Shown: positions 23,761-34,025 of the stretch, one piece after another | Position numbering within the stretch: position 1 is the stretch's first letter | Layout of the letters: each line of letters begins with the position of its first letter | Assembly: GCA_973895155.1 (NCBI GenBank) | Contig: OZ316899.1 | Coordinates: 15,996,001-16,060,000 of the forward strand | Reading direction: 5' to 3' | DNA length: 64,000 nt | DNA from: Marsupella aquatica | Lineage: Eukaryota > Marchantiophyta | Position numbers and translations under genes: made by a program | Notes under the pieces: model-generated | Databases searched by the model: none | The model's input: the letters and a program-made list of their open reading frames with translations, nothing else | What the model was told of the DNA's origin: nothing

Positions 23761-23885
23761 GTAAGTGTCGGCGGGAGCTCACGTTGAGCTCATTCCTATG
23801 TTTTGTCAAGAGAACAAGCGGAGAAGGCGAGAGGGTAGTGTAGCTGCGTGCAAGGAGAAGAAAGAGACTTGAGAGGCGGAAGGCT

Positions 23886-25922
23886 ATGGCTGGTGGTGAG
23901 GGAAATGGACAACATGGTGCTAGTGGTACTAGTGGTAGTGGCAATGGGACGAATCAAGAGAAGGAGGGGAATGCATTCGCAGATTTAGTGGCCCAACATC
24001 TCAATGCTGCACAGTTGGGCGAAGTGAATTTGAATACTCCAGCAGGGCTTGCCTCATTGAGTGGCATTCTAGGGCAGATTCTACAGACAGGAATTCTAGC
24101 AGGGCAGGCTACTAGAGGGGAGGAGGAAAGGGCCGCAGCTGAGGAGAAAGCTAGAGAGAAAAAAAGGAAGAGAGAGGAGAGGGATAAATCGGGAGTTGCT
24201 TCTCCTCAAGCCCTTGAAAGAAAGAAGAGAAGAGAGGAGAGGGATGCAATTCAAAAATAGAGGGATGAGCAACGTCAAAAAGAGGAAGCAAGGAAAAAGT
24301 TGCCATTCATTGCCTTGGAGACGAGTGGAACTCCAACAGAGCTAGCCTATGCAGGGGCTAAGAGCACAATCAAGCAGATCATCACAAGCAATTTCTCACG
24401 AGGCATGCAATGGGGAAAGGTTGAGAAGGCAAAACGAAAGAGGGTGATCAATCAGATCAAGGATGCATTTCGCAGCGGACCTGACATAGATGAGCAATGG
24501 CTGGGAGACAAGATTTCAAATTCTATGTCTCAAATGAGATACCATGACAGGATGAAGATCAGAGCCCACCTGAAAGACTTGAGATCGTACAGGAATTTGC
24601 GTAGACCCCTCCATTTCACCGAGGACATTTGGAATGCATTTTACAAGATTGAGGTGCAGATCAAAGTAGCTGGTGAGTTAGATCAGTGGAAGGATGCATT
24701 GGCTCGAGCCTTGAAGGCAAAGGAGGCCGGGAAGCTCTCCCCTGACCATGACCTGAAGGGACTCAAACAGAAGGTGGCTGATGTGCAAAAGGTGGTTGAT
24801 TAAGAAGGAAGACCACCCAAGTGATTCACTGATGCAGCCAAGCGAGTAAAGGCCACCCCCAATCCAATCCATAGGTTGGGTCAAGGCGGGCTCCCCGGCC
24901 TCAAGGCTCACTTCATGAGTGCCTCCTCCCCTTTGTACTCTCTTTCCAACTTAGTTTCCCAATGGGGCAATGCAAGTGAATGGAATCCCATGAATGTTGA
25001 AGTTGTCATGTGCTTTGCTTGTGTCTTATTTTAGGTCATGTCTGACACTTAGAATTTCGGGCACCTTTTTAAAAACTTTCGGGAAAACAGTTTGCAAACC
25101 CGTTGCAATGCGTATCCCTTTGCAACCTGTTTGCAAACTCTATTATGGACTTTTGTTTTTCCCCAGTTGCGAACCCGTTGCGAAGGAACGCGCATCGCAA
25201 CGGACATCGCAATGAGTTTGCAAAATATTGGCCTTCGCATGTTGTCAACCTATTAGCTTTGCAAAGTTTATGAATTCCCTTGGAATCAGGTTTGCTTTTG
25301 TGGGGTTTAATTAGGGTGAGTTTTAGGTTATAAGCTAGGTTTTATTTTTTTGTGTTTAATTTTTGGTGGCATGCATGACAGTACCGGAAATACAAGAGAA
25401 AGATATCAAAGAAACATATTGAGACAGCAATGGAGCACGGACAAAAGTACCTCTTTGCGATGGTAGATGCCGAGTTTGCTACTGTGAGTATCTTAGTTTT
25501 GACAATTTTTTAGTTGTCATGCAAACATTGTTGGGGACCCTTTAATTTTGCATAAACTCATTGAGTATATGGATGCAGGATTCGGATGAGCCTGAGAGGT
25601 CGGGTGCTGATGTGAGCAGTAGTGATGATGAGGATCAACCCCTTACTAGTGGTGCTCGGGGGGAGAGAGTAGCCATGAGGGCGGTTCATCCCATCGTGGC
25701 AATCGCACTAGTCTTGCGTCAGCGAGACAGGTTGATGATGAGGGGGAGCAGGAGGCAGGTGACGACAATGAGGATGAGCAGGAGGGGCAGGAGGAGGAGG
25801 AGGAGCAGGAGCACCCACGGACCCTGCGCACCCGTCAGCAACAGGATATACGTTCCCAAAAGGATAAGGGCAAGAAGCCGGCCAAGAAGCCGGCCAAGAG
25901 GGGTAGAAAGAGCCCATTTTAG
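23886..25922 (+). pseudogene. CACTA-C TnpA-like gene
   Basis: Starts MAGGEGNGQHGASG, continues through a Lys/Arg/Glu-rich helix (EEKAREKKRKREERD), an in-frame TAG at 24,258, then the conserved block IDEQWLGDKISNSM with HFTEDIWNAFYKIEVQ, TAA at 24,801 and TGA near 24,819, then RVKATPNPIHRLGQGG and LKAHF. This matches block by block the B protein (DDRWLNKKISRSL, AWSAWIDAELQ, GQGG...LKAEF). An exon YRKYKRKISKKHIETAMEHG (from 25,382, ending at GTGAGT) and an acidic last exon with GKKPAKKPAKRGRK follow. All three stops replace Gln or Arg codons by a single C-to-T change. Confidence 0.62.
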
Positions 25923-26099
25923 TAAGTTTGAGTGACTAGCCATGTAAGAGCTTAGGATAGGAAGAGGTAGGATATGGTTAGTAGGGTCCACTTGGCATCA
26001 CATATGCCACCCTTCTTATGAATAGGGTTCCTTGAACTCCTACATTTTGTACATGCACCTATTTCTCATCTTATAAACACCAATTTTGCCTTCCAATAC

Positions 26100-26718
26100 A
26101 TTGGGTCCACACCCAAGAGGAATACCTCGCAAAATGTTTATTGAAGCTTGTGCTTTCAAACAATTGCGAACCGGTTGAGAATTCCTAAACTTCAAAACTA
26201 ACCAGCTCATTTACCTTGCAACTTGTGAGCAACATTGCATCACACTTACATTCAATCTAGTTCACAACTATCCCATTCTTCTCTCTTCGCTAATTGCGAA
26301 CGCAATTGATTCATTCTATTTGAAGCAAAACACTCCAGTATTTGCGATACAAATGAAACGGCAACTTATGAACCTAAAAGTATCTCAGATTCCGAGTCAA
26401 CTAATACCGCAAACCATCTACGAAGCAAAAGCGTTCGCAAATTTGAACAACCGCAGCGGCGTTGGTGTGGGGCTTTGCAAACTGCATGCGATACGCAAAA
26501 CATTGCACAGGTACGGCAAATTGCGAGGCTATGTGGTTGGGTAATTGCGAAGTCATTGCGATGGTGTTGCAATGGTCCAATTGCAAAGCATTTAGGTTTG
26601 CAAGTGGCAAAGGTATTGCGATGCGCGTTTAATCGCAACACGTAGAATTCTTGATGTAGAGTTCTTTGTTAGTTGCTATATTTTTGGGTTCGCAAAAATG
26701 GATGATACTGTAGTAGTG
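26100..26718. repeat. CACTA-C right subterminal array and terminus
   Basis: Dense TTGCGAA/TTCGCAA and TTTGCAA motifs in both orientations from about 26,110 to the end at 26,718. The inverted end reads CACTACTACAGTATCATCC. This fits the subterminal binding-site array of a CACTA element. Confidence 0.8.
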
Positions 26719-27342
26719 AGGTGCGGTAATGTCCCCCTTATGACAACATACTTTTGGGGTTGAACGGTATGATCATTGACCCACTCACATTAAAAATTTT
26801 GACAAATTTGTCCACCTTGTATGTGGATTTAATTTTGGGGGCCAAACAAAGTTAATTTCATGTGCGTGTATTGTGCAGTATTTTTTTGCGGAGGGTTGGG
26901 TCGTTCTCTTTGTTTGTATTTTTGTAGCTCCATTTTTGCAATGCATTATGCATCGCGATAGGCCGTGCATCCGAAAGGTATGATATACTCCCTTTATCAT
27001 TTGGAGGTGAGCACTTTAAGTATATATTTGGCTAAACTTTTTTCATTGATGGCCACAATATATAGTGGATATGATTCTATAAGGACATATGTATAGATAA
27101 ATTCTGATGGTATTCCTTTAATTGTGCAGACATTTTGGATATTGTCTTAGCATATATTCTAAGGCCAAGATCCTAGTAGGCATTGTTCAGCGCGGATATC
27201 ATTTAGGTAAGATGCACAGTCATTATTTGTAATTATTTGCTTAGTGTAAACTAGGTTCCAATCTTGACATATTGTATTTAGGGTACTTAATATGAGTGGG
27301 AAAGATTTTTGACATGTGATTAATTTTCACATTGATGGGCAG

Positions 27343-28654
27343 ATGTCAAATTCTGGGAGTTTCGAGTCAGATTCTGACTCGGACTCGTCATCTTCTGAGG
27401 GGGACATTCCTCCCCCCCCCCCCTCCGAGGCCGCATCATCCTCATCCTCCTCTAGGCCCCATTCCATGTTGGTGTGTGCGATGTAAGGGAATGGTGGTTC
27501 GTCAAGCTTGGGAGTGTATTGAGCATATTGAGAATTATGGGCAACACCAACCTGATTTACCAGGACATTCAGCTCGCCAGGTATGCACCCCATACTCTCA
27601 CCCCACACATTTTGAAGGAAACATAATTTGCCACTTACAATCATGGCCACTATCATCATATATTTACTAATTTTGGATTTTTTTTAATGAATAGGTGCCC
27701 CGTAGGCCCCCTCCTCCATTGATCTCTAAAGAGCTATGGCTAGACACATTCTTGGCTAGTACAAGATGGATGCTTGCATCAACATCTACACCCCCTCCTC
27801 CCGCCCCGCGCCCCAATGGTGAGGGCGGGAGTGTACCTATAGCAAGGGTGGAGGACATTGAGCAAGGTGACCTGGAGGTACCTCCATCTAGGGTTTTACG
27901 CACCGGCCCACACTCCCATAGGCATAGGAGACATTACGAACCATTGGGCACTCGTGAGTCTCAAGACCCAAACTTGGTAGGTCCGCCTATGATGAATCCA
28001 GGTGAGGGTTATGTGGTAGTGGAGGGTAGGTTGGGATTGTCATATCTCACTGGAAAGGCGTTGCCTCTTGTGAAGGACTTCTTGTCTGAGATATTCAAAA
28101 TCCCTCAAGGCATACCCACTAATGCCCCTATAGAGATATGGGGCCGTCATTGGATAGTGCAATCATCTTCCCTTGGTGTTGATGTAGGATTTGGGTTATT
28201 TGCTTTGGAGGACATTGTGGTCCATCCAAAGCCATGGCAAAGAGGTTATGATGGGGAACACTTATTTCCTTATATTGGCCCTATATACACTGCCAAGAAT
28301 TGGAACATTATTTTGCGGCAACAACCATCATGGGGAGTGTATGCATTGCAAATGGATTCCGATCTGGATGAGGTCCTCAAGAGGCCTTGGCATTGTAGGA
28401 TGATTGATGGTGATCCTGTGCGATGTGATAACATCGCTGGGTATATCAATAGTACCAAAGGGAGAGGACGAGGACTTCAACCAAATGTAGAGTGGGTTCA
28501 GATTTTTGGGGCACCGCCACCACCTTACTATGTGAAGCATATGGATGACCATGTTATGACTGTAGCCATTAGGACTATTAGGGCTGGTGAGGAACTCTTT
28601 TGTGACTATGATTGGAACGCGCCTAAGATGGCCATACGGTGTCGTCCTTCATAG
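27343..28654 (+). pseudogene. CACTA-B gene with SET domain, N-terminal part of the SET-tnp2 unit
   Basis: First exon from the ATG at 27,343: Ser/Asp-rich, DIPPPPP, then (after a slip in a long C run) CWCVRCKGM and CIEHIENYG, the Cys/His motif that opens CACTA transposases; it ends at a GTATGC donor near 27,580. Exon 2 begins after AG at 27,694 and is open for 319 codons. Residues 148-307 form a SET-like domain: GFGLFALEDI, YIGPIY, DNIAGYINSTKGRG with PNVEW, and TVAIRTIRAGEELFCDYDW. In the usual NHS motif the His is replaced (YINST), reminiscent of ATXR5/6-type divergence, so catalysis is uncertain. A stop occurs at 28,652. Splicing into the tnp2 exon at 28,846 is likely but unproven. Confidence 0.75.
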
Positions 28655-28845
28655 CACATACAAACATGTGTATATGTTCACTTTTATAAAAATATTACTT
28701 GAGTTATTCTCTAATTGGTTTCAAGAGCTATGGAGTCTTTTGACTCATTCATATATGGATGTCTCAATTGTTGGTTGAGAGACCTGGACTTATATCATTC
28801 TCATTGATTTCTTTTGTGTATGATAGAATGCATTTGTTCAGCCAG

Positions 28846-31800
28846 ATATTGAGGTATTATCACGAGCTGTGCGACAACATCTCCTTCAGGCCATGGATTG
28901 TAGGCAAGGGGGTCAACCTTTTGAGGATATGGACATTCCACATGAACTACCTAATGCTACTTAAGAAAGAGTGGATGAGGACCGGGCTATGGATGAGTTG
29001 ATGCACCAATTCATGGATGCAGATGAGGGTGATCCCCGGGGTGATCATGACCCAGGTGATTGGGAGGACATTGACTTACCTCCTCCTCATAGGCATACTC
29101 CTTCACGGAATCCACACTCGCACCAATGGGAGGAGGCTCAAGAGCATGCACGGACTCATCTTTTTGAGGGGTCTAGATTATCTCGTCTTTCAGCAATCAT
29201 GTTATTACTGAACTTGCAGCAAATACATGGAGCAAGCAACTTGCTTCTTGATGGTATTTTCAGGACATTGCATGATCGTATGTTACCAGAGGGGAACAAC
29301 TTGCCAGCATCATGGAAAGAGGCGAAGAAAGTGTTGAAGTCCATAGGCCTCAAGTATGAGGTCATACATGCTTGTGTGAATGATTGTGTTTTGTTCAGAA
29401 AGGAGCACTCAAATGCTCTTACATGTCCTGTGTGCAACGCGCCAAGATATTGTGAGGATATGTTGACAGGAAGAGTACCTCAAAAGGTTATGAGGTACTT
29501 TCCCCTTATTCCTCATTTGTGTCACCAGTTTTGATGCACAGAGTTGGCTAAGTATATGGTATGGCATTCCCAACACCGTTCAGACACTACTCAAGATCCA
29601 ACCATGCGCATAATGGTTGACTCTCTTGCAAACAGATTTGTGGAAGAGCGTTGGGGTGAGTTCAAGACTGACCCTCGTCATGTTTGCCTTGGTTTGGCAT
29701 CAGACGGCATTAGCCCATTTGCACTGGCCGGCAAGGCCAAACCATACTCTGTATGGCCAGTAGTCCTCACTAACTACAACATCCCACCATGGATGGCTAT
29801 GAAGAAGGGTCATTTGCTCCTATCTATGATTATTCCTGGCCCTAAGCAAGTGAAGAAGATTGATGTATACTTGCAACCGTTGATTGAGGAGCTACAAAAA
29901 CTTTGGGGGGGAGTGGATTGCTATGATGGTCGAGTGCATACAGGGGGCTTACCCCGTGAGTTTCAGCTCAAAGCCATTCTTATGTGGACCATGCATGATC
30001 TTCCAGGTACCCAACTCTTTATAAATTAAGTATGGCTTGTGCAACTACCCATATATATATATATCATTCTGTTTATTTTTTTCCCTTTGATTTGGTTTCA
30101 AAACTTAATGGGTTTTAATTTGTGACCATTGTTTGTGAAGGGTTTGGATATATTTATGGCTTGCAAACTTCTGGATATCGTGCTTGCCCAACTTGTGGAC
30201 CAGACTTGGAGGGAGTGGCGCGCCCAAAGTCTACCACCCTGCGGAAGATAGTTTACATTGGTCACACAAAGTATCTTCCTGAGGGGCATGACTGGAGGTA
30301 TGATCCATTTTTGTATGACACGGATGAGGGCCAGCCAGACACAAGACCTCAGCCTTTACCGAAGGACCCAATATATTGGAAGGAGGTATGGGAGAGGGTG
30401 ACTGATCCAGATGACCCATTACCCTTGGCTAGATGTGGCATGATCCGTTTGTCTGCATTGGCACAACTTCCATATTGGGAACACATGCCAATAAATCATC
30501 TATTGGACCCTATGCATATTGAGGGGAATGTTGGGAGGTCATTGATCAGCCATCTATATGGAGAGAAAAACAACAATTGGAGGGAGAGTTGTGAGGAGAT
30601 GGGGATGCATGGCCTTCATGGTTTTTGGCCATCTATGGACCCTGACCCTCCCCTTACTATCCATCCCCCATGGGTTTTCACAAGGAGTGAGCGAATCGAG
30701 TTTTGCAAGCGGATAGGGTCAATGCGGTTTCCTATAGGGTATGGTGCCAATCTTCGCAAGGCATTTGGTGGAGATGACTCTCCAAAATGGCCAGCTTTCT
30801 TGAAGACCCACGATTATCATTGTCTATTGCAGCACGTTATTCCAATTGCTATTATTGGATTGGGCAGCGAGGATCTTCGGGATGCACTTTGGTCATTGGG
30901 TAGATTGTTGAGATGGGTTTGTCAAAAGGAGGTCAACAAGGGAGAGATTGCTGCCATGGAGGTATTTGGAGTGGAGGTTGTGTGCAAGTTGGAGTGAGCA
31001 CTCCCTCCTTCCTTCTTTGATGGTCAAGTTCATTTTCTTGTACATCTAGTGCGTGAAGTAGCCATTGCAGGCCCAGTACATTGTTGTTGGATGTATTGGG
31101 TAGAGCAATTCATGGGAGTCATGAAATCATATGTATCAAACCGTGCTGGGGTGGAAGGTAGCATTGCCGAACATCACCTTGGAGCAGAGAGTATGTTCTA
31201 TTATACAAACATTGTGGCTACACTTGATCCAAATGCTCCAAGGGGTTGGATAGATGAGTCAGCACGAGAGGCATATTATGAGGAGGATAGACTCACTGGA
31301 GCAAAGGGAGAACAACTACTAGGCTCTGCTGAACGTCTGCAACTCACCACATTCATGTTGTATAACTCACCAGAGATTGCAGGGGAGTGGACTGCATTTT
31401 ATGAGGAGAAGAGTAATAGTCGTTGGCCACGCCTCTTCCCCAAGTTTCTCCCATATATGAAGGAGAAGTTGACATAGATTGATGCCTTGTTGGGTCAGGG
31501 TGAGAGTGTTTTGCACTTTCCGAAGGTCACCAATGACATTCGCACCCTTGTTCATGGTCCATTACTCACGGTCACAACTCGAACAGCCATGTGGTCAAAT
31601 GGGAGGCATTTTCAAATCCAACATCTTGATATGAAGAGAGCAGCAACACAAGATTGTGGGGTGATGGGGTGGTTCACCCAAGAGTCACAAAGTAGCACTT
31701 TTGACCGGAATCCAATACGTTCAACTGTGGCCCACTATGGGAAGATAGAGGAGATCCTTATCATAAATTATCATGCCCATACAACCTTGGAGGAGGTGGT

Positions 31801-32029
31801 GTTCAAGTGCAAATGGTTTTGGATGAATCTTGTTGGTCATAATCGGACCTGTGAAGAAGATGCATGTGGGTTCACACGATTGAAGACCAGTGCAACTAGT
31901 GTCATTAGTTCCAATTGGAGAACCTCAGATCCATTTGCATTTCCCCATCATTTGGAGCAATCTTTCTATCTTCCTTATCCGAATGACCCAGAGTGGTCCA
32001 TTGTTATGCCTTACATCCCTCGCTCATGA
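28846..32029 (+). pseudogene. CACTA-B tnp2 transposase with DUF4218 and DUF4216-like parts
   Basis: Exon from the acceptor GCCAG at 28,845, read through to the donor at 30,006 (CCAG/GTACCC), next exon from about 30,141 to 32,029. Landmarks in order: DEDRAMDELM, CVLFRKEHSN and CPVCNAPRY, LAKYMVWH, LGLASDGISPF, LSMIIPGP, LMWTMHD, YRACPTCG, NHLLDPMHIEGN, KTHDYHCLLQHV, GPVHCCWMYWVEQFMG, and a DUF4216-like tail (VAHYGKIEEIL, VVFKCKWFW). The frame is continuous except for four stops: TAA near 28,962, TGA near 29,533, TGA at 30,995, TAG at 31,475. Each fits Gln or Arg with one C-to-T change. There are no frameshifts, so the copy died recently and by point changes. Confidence 0.9.
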
Positions 32030-32279
32030 TCCATTGTTCAAGACAAGCCAAGTGTAGTTGTAGTAGAGGATTTGGACCCCTCATTACAATAGATGCGGCC
32101 TAGGTAAATCCCCTATATGTTTTATCTTCATGGATATTATATACATTTTTTCATGTCATTTCACATGTGCCCAAAGATTCATTGGTTGGATATAATTTTG
32201 GATACAACTGTATATAGTCCCTTGACACAATCCAAATTGCAATCCCTAAGTAATATATGCATTTGAGTCACGTCCATTT

Positions 32280-32788
32280 ATTCCCGATACCATTTCCCAT
32301 GCTTAAAACAACGGAATCCCATTGGAAGACCTCCTTGTTCAAATCTTGACCTCGAACCACATATATTCAATCTAAACCCTTTCGGACTCAATTTCTGATA
32401 CTTGTAGCATCGGAATTATTTGTGATAAACACTACTTTGGAAAACATTTGCGATACCCACCCTATCGGAAGCACTAAGCGATACATTTTTCATTGCAATA
32501 TTTCCATAATTTACTCAATCGGACATCGAATATGATACTTCAGGGATCGGAAATTTAGTAACAATTTTTAGAAGAGGGGTCCGATAGTCAAGACATCGGA
32601 TATGTTCCGATATTAGGAGTATTGCAAATGATGTCCGATGTTTTGGGAATCGGATACTGGGTTTCCGAAGCTATGGGGATCGCAAGTTCCGATACTTTTG
32701 TTAACAAAAGTTTGCGTAACTCTGGCTATCGGACGCCTGTTTCATGTTTCAGCGGGAGCATCGGAAAATGAGCAAAAATGTACTAGTG
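32280..32788. repeat. CACTA-B right subterminal ATCGGA array and terminus
   Basis: ATCGGA/TCCGAT and CGATAC motifs recur from about 32,285 to the right end, matching the left array. The inverted end reads CACTAGTACATTTTTG, with ATTTTCCGAT about 20 bp in, as at the left end (AATTTCCGAT). Confidence 0.82.
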
Positions 32789-34019
32789 GTGGTCCTGGAA
32801 GGGGCCTCAAGTAAACTGTCTCTAACTGTTGCTGATCGAGATGCTGCCCACACCTATTACCTACATAACCATGTACAGGTTGCACCATGGCTCAGGTACA
32901 TGATAACTACATCATTTTGTTTATGGTTGTCTCAGTGTTCAGTAATGTAGTCTAAATGTGTTGTCACAATATGAGAGTATTTCTTTTATGATATCTGACA
33001 TTGTTCTTTGCTTGCTTGGAAGGTTGTATGAGTCAGAAGAGGAGGAGCGAAGGATAGAAAGGGAAGCTGTTGTAAGATAGAATAATGCAGAATGACGACA
33101 AGGTAGATGTCAAGCAATGGCCTATCCTGCTGAATTTTCTTCCATTCCTTTTGGAGTGTGGTTCAGGGATACAATACACAAGGCTAACCTGGATGACAAT
33201 GAGGACAAGTTGTTGTTGACTGCAATTTCTTTTCCACCAAGCCAGAAGGCTTTGTCTCACAATTCAATGATGGCTTTTGGGAACCATTACAGAGTGATGC
33301 GCTGCAAAGATAGGAATGGTGAATGGCGTGAGATGTCCACTCTCAGGGACACTGATTGTCAAGGATATGCTACATTTGATTCAGGGGCAGCCAAAACTTT
33401 CCATGAGCAGATCAGGGACGAAATTGGGGTGAATTTGGCCAAGCTTACATATGTGGGGGTTCTGACACAGATACTTGTGCTTGATTATGGACCTTTGTTA
33501 CATTTTGAACCAACCATAATCTTGAAGGCAAAGTGGGTGCAGTCTAAGTGGGGAGAGGAGAGGTCTAATCCATCAATGAAACATGATGAGACTGGCCTAT
33601 GGCTTGCCAATTTTAATATGCCTTATCCCTCAGCTAAGAAATTGGATTATGTCTTGCCCAATCAGATTGAGCAGGTTGTCTTCTACCCAAACACAGCCAA
33701 GGCCTCTTGGAGACATGTTCTCCATGAGGAAGGGAGGTCTCAACGAGTTGTTGAGGGTATAAATGACCTTGAGTTTAATGATATTGTGGATCGTCATGAG
33801 GCTGTTGAGGCTGAGCTTGTTGCAGCAGCTAACAGACGAGTGTCCTTGGATGAAGGAGAAATTGTAGTTTTTCAGGAGATGGCAGTGTTGACAAGAAGTG
33901 ATAGTGATGATGATGATGTCTGGGAAGATGAAAAGATTCAGATGAAGAGTGAGAATGTGCCTCTTGGGGCAGGAAGTACTGATTGCTCTTTGGTGATAGT
34001 GTTTTTTATGCAGTTTTGA
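32789..34019 (+). pseudogene. CACTA-A transposase C-terminal part with DUF4216-like domain
   Basis: Resumes after CACTA-B with VVLEGASSKLSLTV, AAHTYYLHNHVQVAPWLR and a GTACAT donor. The next exon (from about 33,023) has an acidic ESEEEERRIER stretch, two in-frame stops (TAG, TGA), then an open frame: AYPAEFSSIPFGVWFRDTI, FGNHYRVMRCKDRNG, YVGVLTQILVLDYGP, IILKAKWVQ and NQIEQVVFYPN. This is the DUF4216-type region common at the C-terminus of plant CACTA transposase ORFs. The tail is acidic (SDSDDDDVWEDE) and ends at 34,019, seven bases before the next gene. Confidence 0.85.
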
Positions 34020-34025
34020 ATTGAA

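Larger units (their letters stand above)
21909..26718. mobile_element. CACTA-C: non-autonomous CACTA transposon nested in CACTA-B
   Basis: Left end CACTACTACA, right end TGTAGTAGTG. AGG is duplicated at 21,906-21,908 and 26,719-26,721. TTTTGCGAA occurs about 20 bp inside both ends in inverted orientation. The 4,810-bp element encodes a TnpA-like gene on the + strand and a truncated SET-gene 5' part on the - strand, but no tnp2 core, so it would depend on a transposase from elsewhere. Its gene layout is that of CACTA-B turned round, and its subterminal motif differs (TTGCGAA instead of ATCGGA). Confidence 0.95.
17920..32788. mobile_element. CACTA-B: CACTA transposon encoding TnpA-like and SET-tnp2 genes
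   Basis: Left end CACTAGTACATT, right end the inverted AATGTACTAGTG. GTG is duplicated at 17,917-17,919 and 32,789-32,791, the 3-bp duplication typical of CACTA elements. Inside are a leftward TnpA-like gene and a rightward SET plus tnp2 gene, diverging from a central region near 21.5-21.9 kb and 26.7-27.3 kb. CACTA-C is inserted in that centre. Without C the element would be about 10.06 kb. Arrays of ATCGGA/TCCGAT lie at both ends. Because B interrupts readable transposase sequence of CACTA-A, it is younger than A. Confidence 0.95.

Noticed and set aside
25561-25935. ORF MSIWMQDSDEPERSG as a stand-alone gene
   Set aside because: The start lies in an intron. The conserved part begins after a GCAG acceptor at about 25,578 and belongs to the CACTA-C TnpA-like gene in another frame.
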